Source: an uncultured Opitutia bacterium
GTDB lineage: Bacteria > Verrucomicrobiota > Verrucomicrobiia > Opitutales > Coraliomargaritaceae
Reading direction: 5' to 3'
NCBI GenBank assembly: GCA_937136395.1
Contig: CAKZOI010000022.1
Coordinates: forward strand, 1-64,000
Length of the DNA stretch: 64,000 nt
In this document: positions 29,878-38,521 of the stretch, in pieces
How the letters are laid out: every line of letters begins with the position of its first letter
Numbering within the stretch: position 1 is the first letter of the stretch
Made by a program: the position numbers and the translations under genes
The notes under the pieces: generated by a model
The model's database searches: none
Told to the model about the DNA's origin: nothing
The model's input: only the letters and a program-made list of their open reading frames with translations

Positions 29878-29908
29878 ATGCCGAACCCCGGTTGACGAGG
29901 TTCGGCAT
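29878..29908 (-). terminator. Rho-independent terminator of rpsO
   Basis: ATGCCGAACC and GGTTCGGCAT form a perfect 10-bp stem with an 11-base loop. On the minus strand the stem is followed by TTTTGATTATT. It begins 15 bp after the rpsO stop codon. Confidence 0.88.
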
Positions 29909-29922
29909 GTAAAGTGTTTTGA

Positions 29923-30210
29923 CTATCGGCGAAGACCTAGCTTTTCGATGATCGCTGTGTAGCGATTGAACTCAGTGCGCTTCAAGTAGTCGAGAAGCTT
30001 ACGACGACGTGCGGTCATCGCGATCAGACCACGACGTGAGTGGAAATCCTTGCGGTTGTCGCGAAGGTGCTCAGTGAGGTGCTTGATACGTGCTGTAAGT
30101 AGCGCGACTTGAACCTCGGATGAACCGGTGTCTGTTTCAGATGCACCGAACTCTTTGATGATCGCTGCTTTATCGACTGTTGTATCCCCTACGGGTGCTG
30201 ATTTTGCCAT
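29923..30210 (-). CDS. rpsO: 30S ribosomal protein S15
   Basis: 95 residues. After a short extension ([14 protein letters not shown]) the canonical sequence follows: [40 protein letters not shown] and [20 protein letters not shown], ending EKLGLRR. The extra ~7 N-terminal residues relative to the 89-residue E. coli protein are mild. S15 binds 16S rRNA helices 20-22 early in 30S assembly. The 270 bp upstream contain small GC-rich hairpins, for example CTCTCC and GGAGAG across GGCT, that could act in autoregulation, but no known S15 leader motif was recognised. Confidence 0.97.
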   Translation of the reverse strand: MAKSAPVGDTTVDKAAIIKEFGASETDTGSSEVQVALLTARIKHLTEHLRDNRKDFHSRRGLIAMTARRRKLLDYLKRTEFNRYTAIIEKLGLRR

Positions 30211-30401
30211 TGTATTTGATTATGTGATCACGACTTACGGACTTCGAGTTGTCGAAGTCGTTAAAACCGCCACTGAGCCGTCTTAACCGTTGGACTCTCC
30301 GGCTGGAGAGAAGCCGAGGAGCGGGCCCTTCGCAGGACGCGCTCTAACGCTGAAGGGCAGGAAAATGCGGTTCTAGGCCCACGGTGCAAGCACAAAGTGA
30401 G

Positions 30402-30462
30402 GGAGGTGCGCCGCTACCATGAGGATTGTTTGGCGCGCAGGGACGCGCGCCGCTACCTTGAG
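30402..30462. repeat. Partial dispersed GTGCGCCGCTACC repeats
   Basis: GAGGTGCGCCGCTACCATGAGG and then GGACGCGCGCCGCTACCTTG lie close together, two fragments of the same GC-rich family as 24093-24139 and 49512-49579. They are upstream of rpsO on its coding strand. Confidence 0.55.
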
Positions 30463-30479
30463 CATTCAGAGTAGGACTG

Positions 30480-30661
30480 GAATGGCGCTAACTTAAGCGA
30501 TTCGGGCCTAAAGTTGTAGGGCCTTTGCTTGCAAAGTGCCGCAATTCACAGGTTGAGTCCTATCGGCGTTGTCATGGCATCGAGCGAGCTCGAGCCCTAC
30601 AAATAAATCTATGTTCAATCCATGTGCAGTGTTGTTCTCGGCGCTTAAGTTAGCGCCATTC
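30480..30661. mobile_element. MITE copy 2 (182 bp), perfect ends
   Basis: Begins GAATGGCGCTAACTTAAGC and ends GCTTAAGTTAGCGCCATTC, perfect 19-bp terminal inverted repeats. The interior matches the copy at 27022-27203 along its whole length in the same orientation, with scattered substitutions. It lies between rpsO and the TPR gene, ending 16 bp from the TPR stop codon. Confidence 0.85.
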
Positions 30662-30677
30662 GAGTAAGATGGTTATT

Positions 30678-32639
30678 CTACTTCCGCGGCTTTCCTTTGA
30701 GCTGCCAGCGGGCGAGTTGGTATTCTGAAATATCGGCGTGCCCGATTTGGATGATCAACTCTAGGAGCTCGTAAAAGGCCTGAGGGTTGCCGATGGCACG
30801 TTCGTGTTGCGCGATCCAGAAGGCGGCTTCACAGATTTGTTGTTTCGCAATCTGCGGAGATTCTGCGATTCCAGCGTGATCAATAATCGCTTTTCGGTCG
30901 AGTTTGCCGATGTTGTAACGGATGAATTGTTTAACAAAATCAGAGCGTTCGCGACTGCCGAGACGTTGATTGAGTCCAAGAATTGCAAGGCTGATATCCT
31001 CCTGTGCTTGTAGTGCGTATTCGAGGTAGAGCGCGCTTTCGTTGGGTATCTCGGAACTTAGTTTGAAGTATCTAGCCAGTGCGTCTTTGGCGACTCTGGG
31101 CTTGTCGATGGTGTAGGCCAGGAGTGCGTGCAGGAGCTGTATGCCTGCATTGTTTTTCAATGCGCTCGCAGCGGCTCCTATTTGTTGCTCGGCCCCGATG
31201 AGTTGCCCTTGCTGAAAGTAGGTGAGCCCCAGTGCGTAGGCGTAGCCTGCATTTTCTGGGTCGATTTTGAGGGCAGCGAGGTAGTCGCTCTTCGCGCCTT
31301 CGAGATCACCGATTATGCGCAGTAAGGACCCCCGAGTGGCTCTAGTCTCTGGATCTTTTGAGTCTAGTTTGATGGCCTCATTGTAGGCACTGATTGCGAG
31401 AGCGGGCGTTTTTTCGATTTGGTGTGCTCGGCCTAATAGTGCCCATGTTTCTGCGGTGGGGGCGACTTGGTTGAGTGTCAGTGCTTCAAGAATCGGGATG
31501 GCGCGTTCGGCTTGCTTTGATTGGATCAGCGTCTTGCTCGCTGCGATGCCTTCTTCAGTGGTTTCAGGACGGAAGCCTTGGTTGAGTGCTTTGATGATTT
31601 CTGATTTGGCTTCTGCATCTCGATTGAGTGCCAGTAGGCAGAGCCCGCGGTAGAAGTGAAGTGAGGCGGTAAGTTGGCTTTCAATCTTTAGGTTGATGGC
31701 TTCTTCGAATTTTGCTCGAGCGGTGCCGACACGTTTTTTTGAATAAGCGGATCGGCCTTCGAAGTAGAGCGTGATATCGGCGAGCTCTGGCACTTGTGAG
31801 ATGCTTGGTATGAGTTCATCGAGCGAGGTCCAGCGCTCAGCACTGGCATAAATGGAGGCGAGTGTGATGACAGCTTCTAGGTTGTTTGGTTGCTGAGCAA
31901 TGAGGGTTTGAAGGTCAGAGGCCGCACGTTCGTAGTGGCCCAGTTGTGCGAGTAGGCGCGCACGTATGAGCTGTAGTTGAGTTCGCTCTTTGAGCGCGTC
32001 TTGGCCGGTTTTGTAGCTATAGACTGCGATCGCTTGGTCAATGGCGGCGATGGCCTCAGACTGTTCGGTCAGTTCGAGGGCCAGGCGTGCCTTTTCTAAA
32101 TAAGCCTCGCTGCTGAGCTTGAGGCTGCTGGCGGCGGTGGCTGGGTCGGCGAGGTAGATCTGATTGAAACTCTCTGCGGCGGCATCCCAATTACCCTCTG
32201 CCATTTGCAAAAGTCCGAGCAGTTGGTTGGCGGCGCGAAAGTCCTCGCTACCAGAAGGTGCTTTCGCGATGACCTCGCGGATGATGGTGATGGCGGCGTC
32301 GCTTTGCTCCATCTTCTCGAGAACGAGTGCTTTGAGGAGTTGGTGTTCTAATTGCTCGGGTTCGACTTGAATCGCTTGTTCGGCGGCACTTAATGCGGCT
32401 TGACTATCACCTTGGTCAAGCATGACGCGCGCTTTGAGTGTCAGCGCTGGAACGTGCTTAGGGTTGATGCGTAGCATTTGTTCAATACTGCTGGCCGCAC
32501 CGTCGAGATTGCCCACAAGGTAATTACCTTCAGCGATCCCGTAATAGAAATCGATACGGTCGGTTTGCTGCGCATGCGCGACCAAGGACGCGCCGAGCAG
32601 GCAGCAGAGGCTAAAGTATCGAATGCAGGTTCGCAGCAT
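30678..32639 (-). CDS. Large tetratricopeptide-repeat protein, secreted
   Basis: The start at 32639 (MLRTCIRYFSLCCLLGASL) gives a signal peptide ending at VAHAQQ; an ATG ten codons earlier is possible. About 653 residues, nearly all helical TPR units: YYGIAEGNYLVGNLDGAASS, VPALTLKARVMLDQGDSQAA, NLEAVITLASIYASAERW, AETWALLGRAHQIEKTPALA, GYAYALGLTYFQQGQLIGAE. There is no enzymatic domain. It is probably a periplasmic or outer-membrane-associated scaffold; the partner is unknown. The gene stands alone, between a MITE and a small hairpin repeat. Confidence 0.85.
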   Translation of the reverse strand: MLRTCIRYFSLCCLLGASLVAHAQQTDRIDFYYGIAEGNYLVGNLDGAASSIEQMLRINPKHVPALTLKARVMLDQGDSQAALSAAEQAIQVEPEQLEHQLLKALVLEKMEQSDAAITIIREVIAKAPSGSEDFRAANQLLGLLQMAEGNWDAAAESFNQIYLADPATAASSLKLSSEAYLEKARLALELTEQSEAIAAIDQAIAVYSYKTGQDALKERTQLQLIRARLLAQLGHYERAASDLQTLIAQQPNNLEAVITLASIYASAERWTSLDELIPSISQVPELADITLYFEGRSAYSKKRVGTARAKFEEAINLKIESQLTASLHFYRGLCLLALNRDAEAKSEIIKALNQGFRPETTEEGIAASKTLIQSKQAERAIPILEALTLNQVAPTAETWALLGRAHQIEKTPALAISAYNEAIKLDSKDPETRATRGSLLRIIGDLEGAKSDYLAALKIDPENAGYAYALGLTYFQQGQLIGAEQQIGAAASALKNNAGIQLLHALLAYTIDKPRVAKDALARYFKLSSEIPNESALYLEYALQAQEDISLAILGLNQRLGSRERSDFVKQFIRYNIGKLDRKAIIDHAGIAESPQIAKQQICEAAFWIAQHERAIGNPQAFYELLELIIQIGHADISEYQLARWQLKGKPRK

Positions 32640-32718
32640 CCGACTAGGAGAACAGGCTGGCGGAAACATTCAACTGAGAAACTGAAGTGAGTGGAGAGTC
32701 CGGGGGGCGACTCGCGGC

Positions 32719-32746
32719 GGTTCGTTAGGGATAACGAACCCTACCC
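32719..32746. repeat. GGTTCGTT-AGGGAT-AACGAACC hairpin repeat, copy 2
   Basis: Perfect 8-bp inverted repeat with the same AGGGAT loop and the same CCTACC flank as the copy at 27301-27327, differing by a compensatory base pair. It lies upstream of the TPR gene. Confidence 0.65.
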
Positions 32747-32886
32747 AAAGGCATTGAGGTAGGGCGTGATATCCTTATCGCGCCGAGACGGCTTGAGATC
32801 TACCTAAAAATGTTAATTCGAGAAACTTGCCGTAAAAGTGTCGAAGGCGCTGGAAATTTGACGTTTTGAGTCTAGCCTGTGTGCAG

Positions 32887-33135
32887 ATGTCCAAATCAAA
32901 GCCACAATCCAAAAGTTTCGCCGATCACGCCTTCGATGTTTTTGGCGCGATTGTGCCAAGTTGTGGCCCTGCCTTGCGTATGGTGGAACTCGGACAAGAG
33001 CGACCGCTGAAATTGAAAGAGCGTTTTGTGCTATTGTATAATAGCCCGCTTTGCCCGCACTGTCGTTGCAATCGAGCCAAGTTTAATAAAGAGCGGGCGA
33101 AGATGCGTGAGATTGAAACGGCACGCCGTGGCTAG
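32887..33135 (+). CDS. Small conserved hypothetical protein with CPHCRC motif
   Basis: The ATG at 32887 (MSKSKPQSKSFADHAFDVFG) is preferred to a TTG seven codons earlier. 82 residues, basic, with NSPLCPHCRCNRAKFNKERA near the C-terminus. CxxCxC could bind a metal, but there is no second cysteine pair of the same kind, apart from one Cys in IVPSCGPALRM. The function is unknown. The stop codon is 5 bp from the convergent ruvA stop. Confidence 0.6.
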   Translation: MSKSKPQSKSFADHAFDVFGAIVPSCGPALRMVELGQERPLKLKERFVLLYNSPLCPHCRCNRAKFNKERAKMREIETARRG

Positions 33136-33139
33136 TTTT

Positions 33140-33733
33140 CTATGAAAGCGCTGCTTTGATCAGTGCTTCCACACTCGCATCAGCGGATAACTGGCTGGCT
33201 GCTTTGCGTGCGAGCTTGTCGGCTTCAGCGGGTTTGTAGCCGAGAATTATGAGGCCCGCGACGGCGTCTTGGAAATGACTTGGTTCCGTGGGGCTCGCAG
33301 ATGTGCTGGCCTGAGAAGTCGTGGCGACGAGGCCTACTTTGTCTTTGAGCTCAATGACGAGTCGTTCGGCAGTCTTTTTGCCGATGCCCGGGCATTTGGA
33401 AAGGAGTGCGACGTCTGAGTTGGCGATGGCACTGCGCAAGAGCTCGACCGACATGCGGCTGAGTATGCTGATGCCTATCTTGGGGCCGATTCCAGAAACT
33501 TTTTCGACGAGCAGGCGGAAGAAGTCTTTGTCTTCGCGGGTGGCGAAGCCGTAGAGTGTGGCGCTGTCTTCACGATAGACCGCGTGCACGAAGAGGCTGC
33601 ATTCCTTGCCAATCGCCGGGATCTTCTCGGCGGTCGTCACGGGAATATTGACTTCGTAGCCAAGCCCGCCGGCTTCCAGCACTACTTGCAGTGGAGTGGC
33701 TTCGAGGACGGTTCCTTTTATGCGGGCGATCAA
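33140..33733 (-). CDS. ruvA: Holliday junction branch migration protein RuvA
   Basis: 197 residues, begins MIARIKGTVLEATPLQVVLE. The OB-fold region is followed by the helix-hairpin-helix blocks (KVSGIGPKIGISILS; CPGIGKKTAERLVIELKDK) that bind the four arms of the junction, and a C-terminal RuvB-binding domain (DAVAGLIILGYKPAEADKLA) after a Ser/Thr-rich linker. RuvB and RuvC are not in the window. The dapB gene begins upstream after a 36-bp gap made of repeated ATTAGTAA. Confidence 0.94.
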   Translation of the reverse strand: MIARIKGTVLEATPLQVVLEAGGLGYEVNIPVTTAEKIPAIGKECSLFVHAVYREDSATLYGFATREDKDFFRLLVEKVSGIGPKIGISILSRMSVELLRSAIANSDVALLSKCPGIGKKTAERLVIELKDKVGLVATTSQASTSASPTEPSHFQDAVAGLIILGYKPAEADKLARKAASQLSADASVEALIKAALS

Positions 33734-33769
33734 AGTGAAGAATTAGGAATTAGTAATTAGTAATTGAGA

Positions 33770-34507
33770 TTAGTCAGTCAGGCCGAGCACGTCTTCCATG
33801 TTGTAGACGGCGGCTTCTTTGCCGACTGCCCATGCGGCGGCGCGGACGGCACCTTGGGCAAAGATCTTGCGGTCGGTTGCTTTGTGGGTGAGCTCGATGC
33901 GCTCACCGTCGCCAATGAAGTAAACGGTGTGTTCGCCAACGATGTCGCCACCGCGGATCGCATGCACGCCGATTTCCTTTTGTGGGCGTGCGCCGACGAG
34001 GCCTTCGCGGCCATGCACGACTTGATCGTCGTTGAGGGCGTAGCCTTCTTTTAGAATTTCGATGAGTCGTTCGGCAGTGCCGCTGGGTGCATCCTTTTTA
34101 TGGTGGTGGTGCATTTCCATGACTTCTGGTTCGTATTGCTCGCCGAGAATGGCGGCGGCTTTACGAGTGAGGTAGTTGAGTGTGTTGACGCCTACGGAGT
34201 AGTTGCCTGCCCAGACGACTGGAATCTTACCTTCGACAGTCTGTAGGATCGCTGCTTTTTCTTCGGCAGTGTGGCCAGTTGTCCCAATCACGAGCGGGAT
34301 GTTATGCTCGACTGCGAGTTCGGCGATGCCCGGCGTGACTTCGTGGAAGCTGAAATCGATAATGGCCTCGCAGCCAATGACAGCAGCAGAGGCGTCATCG
34401 CCAGCATCGCAGGCTGCGTGTATGACGCCGCCATTGGCTTCAGCGACGTTGGCTATCGCGACGCCCATGCGTCCGCGTGATCCGTTGAGTAAAATCTTAA
34501 GTGGCAT
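33770..34507 (-). CDS. dapB: 4-hydroxy-tetrahydrodipicolinate reductase
   Basis: NAD(P)H-dependent step of lysine and meso-diaminopimelate synthesis. 245 residues. GSRGRMGVAIANVA is the dinucleotide-binding loop, VIGTTGHTAEEKAAI the next conserved block, and EMHHHHKKDAPSGTAERL the catalytic His/Lys signature of DapB. HAIRGGDIVGEHTVYF is the substrate and tetramer region. It follows dapA on the same strand (50 bp), giving a dapA-dapB unit for cell-wall diaminopimelate. Confidence 0.95.
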   Translation of the reverse strand: MPLKILLNGSRGRMGVAIANVAEANGGVIHAACDAGDDASAAVIGCEAIIDFSFHEVTPGIAELAVEHNIPLVIGTTGHTAEEKAAILQTVEGKIPVVWAGNYSVGVNTLNYLTRKAAAILGEQYEPEVMEMHHHHKKDAPSGTAERLIEILKEGYALNDDQVVHGREGLVGARPQKEIGVHAIRGGDIVGEHTVYFIGDGERIELTHKATDRKIFAQGAVRAAAWAVGKEAAVYNMEDVLGLTD

Positions 34508-34557
34508 TTTTGAAAGGAGCTAGAAGTTAGAATATAGCAGTCAGAATCTAACTAAAG

Positions 34558-35448
34558 TTATACGAGGCGGAGTTCAGAAAGTAGGGGATCCAAGGTGGTT
34601 TTAGTCGCATCTGTTAGCGGACTGAGTGGTAGGCGCACTTCACCGGATGCGATGATACCTGCCTGCTTGAGCGCATACTTGATGGGCACAGGATTTGGCT
34701 CGAGGAAGATGGCTTTGAACAGCGGGTAATACTTGAGGTAGGTCTCACGAGCGGTGGCGTAGTCGCCGGAGTTGGCGGCTTTGACCATGTCGACGAGTGG
34801 TTGCACGACGAGGTTGGATGCGACGCTGATGACTCCGGTCGCACCACAGGACATAAATGGAAGAGTGAGGCCATCATCACCACTCATTACGGAGTAATCG
34901 GGGCCGAGTGCTCGCACGTATTCGGTGACTTTTTCACACGAGCCTTCCGCTGCCTTCATGCAATTTACATGAGGATACTTTTCATATAGGCGGGCAGTGA
35001 CATCGACGGAAATTTCGATGCCGCAACGTGAGGGGATTGAGTAAAGAATGATCGGTTTTTCGGTGCACTCGGCTATTTTGCTGAAGTGCAGGAAAAGTCC
35101 TTCCTGGCTTGGCTTGTTGTAGTATGGGGCGACGACCAGAAAGCCATCGGCTCCTGCTGCTTCAGCTTTTTGCGTGAGAAGGACTGCTTCATCCGTTGAA
35201 TTTGAGCCTGTTCCTGCATACACAGGAACCTTGCCTCCAGTTGCGGCGACGGTCGCGCGCACGACATCGATGTGCTCTTGGCTGGTCAGTGTCGGCGATT
35301 CTCCTGTTGTGCCGACCGAGACTAATCCGTCGATATTACCCGCGAGTTGGTGTGCAATCAGGGCTTCGAGGTCGGAATAGGAGACAGCATTGCCTTTCAT
35401 CGGCGTGGCGAGTGCTGTGAAAACTCCAGAAAATTGATTTGTGTTCAT
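34558..35448 (-). CDS. dapA: 4-hydroxy-tetrahydrodipicolinate synthase
   Basis: Condenses pyruvate with aspartate semialdehyde. The start at 35448 (MNTNQFSGVFTALATPMKG) is preferred; the frame runs up to 35526 but would cross the pilT leader. 296 residues. SVGTTGESPTLTSQEH holds the conserved Thr-Thr, APYYNKPSQEGL the Tyr, ILYSIPSRCGIEI the catalytic Tyr region, and VNCMKAAEGS the Schiff-base Lys. Divergent from pilT with 118 bp between start codons, a region that must hold both promoters. Confidence 0.95.
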   Translation of the reverse strand: MNTNQFSGVFTALATPMKGNAVSYSDLEALIAHQLAGNIDGLVSVGTTGESPTLTSQEHIDVVRATVAATGGKVPVYAGTGSNSTDEAVLLTQKAEAAGADGFLVVAPYYNKPSQEGLFLHFSKIAECTEKPIILYSIPSRCGIEISVDVTARLYEKYPHVNCMKAAEGSCEKVTEYVRALGPDYSVMSGDDGLTLPFMSCGATGVISVASNLVVQPLVDMVKAANSGDYATARETYLKYYPLFKAIFLEPNPVPIKYALKQAGIIASGEVRLPLSPLTDATKTTLDPLLSELRLV

Positions 35449-35566
35449 GTTCGTTTCGAAAAGAATGATTTTAGTCTGACGACTATAGTTAGTCACTAGC
35501 ACGTCGATAACGTAGTGCTTGTTCAACAGAAAATTTCGCCTTCATCCAACCAAATCTTTATCAATT

Positions 35567-36667
35567 ATGTCGGTTCTTGAAACAATGCACGGCCTACTCT
35601 TCCTCGCTGTTGAAAATGGTGCGAGTGATGTTCACATAAAATCAAATAAGCCAGCCTTCCTCCGATTGAGTGGTCACTTAGAGTCCGTGGAGATGGAACC
35701 AATTCCGCCTGAGGATGTTCGGGAGTTTATCGATCAGAGTGTGCCAGCTGAATTCTTCGATCTGTGGAGTAAAAATAGGCAGGTGGACTATTCGTATCGT
35801 GTCGAAGGAATCGGGCGTTTCCGTGTGAACGGTTTTTTCCAACGTGGCCTTCCGAGTGTGGTCATGCGCCATGTGAGTGACGATCCTCCAACCTTTGATT
35901 CTTTGAATATTGATGGTGATGTCTTAAAGACTCTGTGCGCAGAGAAAGACGGTATCGTGATTCTTTGCGGACCTACGGGCTCGGGTAAGAGTTCTACGCT
36001 GGCTGCGATGATCAACCATATCAACCATACCTACGATAAGCATATCGTGACTTTGGAGGATCCGATTGAATTTACCTATCACGATTTTAAATCGATCATT
36101 AACCAGCGAGAAATTGGTATTGATTGCCCAACGTTTGCTCAAGGTATGAAGGCAGTGTTGCGTCAGGACCCAGATGTTATTCTGGTCGGGGAAATGCGTG
36201 ATAGTGCGACATTTGAAACTGCATTGCAGGCTTCGGAAACAGGACACTTGGTATTTGGCACTTTACACGCATCCAACGCTCAGCAAGCAATCCAACGTCT
36301 GTTTGAATTCTTCCCAGAGGAGCGCCGTGTCGCTTTGCAGCGTCAGATTGCGAGCACCTTGCGGGCTACGATTACACAACAATTGGTGCCCGCACTTGAG
36401 GGTGGAGGACGCTATCCAGTGTCTGAAAGTTTTATCGTTGATGCGCTGGCTCGTAAGACGATTACTGAGGGTAATTACGAGAAGATCGAAGCGGTGATTG
36501 AAGCGAACGAAGATAATGGTTCAAAGACCTTTAATCAGGACTTATTCCGTCTCGTAAAAGAGGGTAAAGTTTCGAAAGTGGATGCGCTGAAGAATTCGCC
36601 GAACCCTCGCCAGTTGGAAATGAACCTGAAAGGTATCTTTCTCAGCAGTGGCGGAATCGTTGGTTAA
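35567..36667 (+). CDS. pilT: Type IV pilus retraction ATPase PilT-like
   Basis: 366 residues from the ATG at 35567 (MSVLETMHGLLFLAVENGAS), which fits PilT N-termini; an upstream alternative at 35519 adds 16 unlikely residues. Walker A GPTGSGKSS at 135-143, Asp box EDPIEFTYHDF, QREIGIDCPTFAQGMKAVLRQDPDVILVGEMRD (Walker B and catalytic Glu region), and the His box ETGHLVFGTLHASNA. Hexameric ATPase powering pilus retraction for twitching or DNA uptake. A glycosyltransferase gene follows 14 bp later. Confidence 0.93.
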   Translation: MSVLETMHGLLFLAVENGASDVHIKSNKPAFLRLSGHLESVEMEPIPPEDVREFIDQSVPAEFFDLWSKNRQVDYSYRVEGIGRFRVNGFFQRGLPSVVMRHVSDDPPTFDSLNIDGDVLKTLCAEKDGIVILCGPTGSGKSSTLAAMINHINHTYDKHIVTLEDPIEFTYHDFKSIINQREIGIDCPTFAQGMKAVLRQDPDVILVGEMRDSATFETALQASETGHLVFGTLHASNAQQAIQRLFEFFPEERRVALQRQIASTLRATITQQLVPALEGGGRYPVSESFIVDALARKTITEGNYEKIEAVIEANEDNGSKTFNQDLFRLVKEGKVSKVDALKNSPNPRQLEMNLKGIFLSSGGIVG

Positions 36668-36681
36668 GGGCTTTTACAAAC

Positions 36682-37890
36682 GTGCATTGCCTCATTATTG
36701 GCAAAGTTTGGCCTGAGCCTGCTTCAACGGCAGCGGGGCGCCGGACTTTGGATATCTTACAATCTTTGCAAGCGGCAGGTTGGCAGCTCAGCTATGCATC
36801 GAGTGCGCAAGTCGGGCCCTATAGTTTGGATATGGCCGCGATGGGTATCCAAACGCATACGATTCAAATTAATAACAGTGCTTTCGATAGCTGGCTTGCA
36901 GAGTTGGCGCCAGATGTGGTGATCTTTGATCGCTTTATGATTGAGGAGCAATTCGGCTGGCGCGTCGAAACCACATGTCCACAAGCGCTACGTGTGCTTG
37001 ATACGGTAGACTTACACTGTTTGCGTGATGCGCGACAACGCCATGTGAAGACTGGCGAGCCTTTGGACCTATTTAATGACATGGCGCTACGTGAGATCGC
37101 TGCCATTCACCGCTGTGATCTCACCTTGATGATTTCTGATTTCGAGATGCAGCTTTTGCAGGACGTATTTTCGATTCATTTCAGACAGTTGGCTTATTGG
37201 CCATTTGTATTAAATGGAGTTGAGCATGATGTTCCGAGTTTTGAGCAGCGACAGCATTTTATAATGATCGGCAGTTTTCAGCACGCGCCTAATTTGGATG
37301 CTGCGCGTTGGTGTAAGCAAACGGTCTGGCCACTTATCCGAAAAGCACTGCCTGATGCTGAACTGCATCTCTATGGATCGTATGGCGAGAAATATGCAGG
37401 CGAACTAAATGTGCCGAAATCGGGCTTTCATTTTAAGGGGCGCGCTTCGGATGCGCTCAAGACTATGCAATGCTATCGCGTTAACATGGCGCCGTTGCGA
37501 TTTGGCGCGGGCCTGAAAGGTAAATTGTTTGATGCCTTTGAAACAGGCACACCAAGTGTGACGACTCCAGTTGGGGCGGAAGGCGTTTCCTCTGATACTT
37601 GTCAATGGGGATGCGAGGTGAGCGACGTTCCTGAAGAAATCGCCGTCGCCGCGATCGGTCTATACCAAGATCCGGAGCTGTGGCAGCAGGTTCAAAATTG
37701 TGGGGCTAATATCGTGCGTGAGCGTTTTCATCGAGACATGTGGTTTGGTCGCTTGCCGCAGTTGATCGCCGACGCGCGCGCACAGCTGATCAGCAGCCGA
37801 AAGGCGAATTTTGTCGGGCAGATGCTGCGTCACCATCACCATCGCAGCACCGAGTTTATGAGCCGTTGGATCGAAGCAAAGAATGGGTAG
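36682..37890 (+). CDS. Glycosyltransferase, probably GT4-like
   Basis: 402 residues, starts at GTG (MHCLIIGKVWPEPASTAAGR). Two-Rossmann (GT-B) layout: an N-terminal half with an AGRR motif and DVVIFDRFMIEEQFGW, and a C-terminal half with MIGSFQHAPNLDAARWC, DAELHLYGSYG, and MAPLRFGAGLKGKLFDAFETGTPSVTT, the last holding the usual nucleotide-sugar contact region of GT4 enzymes. The sugar and acceptor are unknown. It lies 14 bp after pilT, so it may be co-transcribed; a role in glycosylating pili or surface polymers is only a possibility. Confidence 0.8.
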   Translation: MHCLIIGKVWPEPASTAAGRRTLDILQSLQAAGWQLSYASSAQVGPYSLDMAAMGIQTHTIQINNSAFDSWLAELAPDVVIFDRFMIEEQFGWRVETTCPQALRVLDTVDLHCLRDARQRHVKTGEPLDLFNDMALREIAAIHRCDLTLMISDFEMQLLQDVFSIHFRQLAYWPFVLNGVEHDVPSFEQRQHFIMIGSFQHAPNLDAARWCKQTVWPLIRKALPDAELHLYGSYGEKYAGELNVPKSGFHFKGRASDALKTMQCYRVNMAPLRFGAGLKGKLFDAFETGTPSVTTPVGAEGVSSDTCQWGCEVSDVPEEIAVAAIGLYQDPELWQQVQNCGANIVRERFHRDMWFGRLPQLIADARAQLISSRKANFVGQMLRHHHHRSTEFMSRWIEAKNG

Positions 37891-38045
37891 ATGAGTGGGT
37901 AGTAGGTAGGTCGGGACGTCTGCCCTCAGGCGACTTCAGGATTACGACGATACGCGGACGCCTAGCGGTAGCCGTCACTACCGCAATGATTCCGGTCAGT
38001 TTTTTTATCTTCTCACTCCTGCATTCTGTTGCCTACATTCTTCCC

Positions 38046-38408
38046 ATGAAAATTTATACCTACAAGAATTGCGGCAGTTGTAAGAAAGCCACTAAGTGGT
38101 TGAAGGAGCAGGGGGTCGACTTCGAAGAGCTGCCGATCCGTGAGACCCCACCTGCGGTGAAAGAATTAAAGCAAATGCTCGCGTATCAAAACGGTGAGCT
38201 GAAGAAATTGTTTAACACCGCAGGCGGCGATTACCGCGAACTAGATATGAAAAATAAGCTCCCAAGCATGTCGGAGGCCGAAGCATTTGAGCTACTGGCG
38301 AGCCGTGGCAACTTGGTGAAGCGCCCCTTTGTTTTGGGTGATGGCTTTGGGCTCGTCGGATTCAAAGAAGCCGACTGGGCGGATCAGTTGTGTAGCTCTA
38401 AGTCGTAG
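38046..38408 (+). CDS. Arsenate reductase (ArsC/Spx/YffB) family protein
   Basis: The ATG at 38046 (MKIYTYKNCGSCKKATKWL) matches the family N-terminus with CGSC, the redox Cys pair; the frame is open far upstream over the glycosyltransferase but that part is not coding. 120 residues. IRETPPAVKELKQML and NTAGGDYRELDMKNKL are typical, and NLVKRPFVLGDGFGLVGFKE has the conserved Arg-Pro. This subgroup (YffB/Spx-like) is often not a true arsenate reductase. A hairpin follows directly after the stop. Confidence 0.88.
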   Translation: MKIYTYKNCGSCKKATKWLKEQGVDFEELPIRETPPAVKELKQMLAYQNGELKKLFNTAGGDYRELDMKNKLPSMSEAEAFELLASRGNLVKRPFVLGDGFGLVGFKEADWADQLCSSKS

Positions 38409-38426
38409 AAGCGGTTTCAACCGCTT
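38409..38426 (+). terminator. Hairpin after the ArsC-like gene
   Basis: AAGCGGTT and AACCGCTT pair perfectly around TC, immediately after the stop codon, followed by TATCC. The U-tract is poor, so it may be an inefficient terminator or an extragenic palindrome; GTGGTTAAAACCGCCCC at about 38478 is a related phrase. Confidence 0.45.
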
Positions 38427-38521
38427 TATCCCGTAGTCGTTTTTCTTAGCTACAAGCAACGCCACATTGCGCTGGTGTAAGTGGTTAAAACCGCCCCTAC
38501 GTTTTTCAGTCGCATCACACT

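Noticed and set aside
30211-30400. tRNA or small RNA gene upstream of rpsO
   Set aside because: GC-rich hairpins are present, but no cloverleaf with T-loop consensus could be built by eye.
37740-38045. Long N-terminal extension of the ArsC-like protein
   Set aside because: The region overlaps the glycosyltransferase gene in another frame, and the family N-terminus with CGSC begins at the ATG at 38046.
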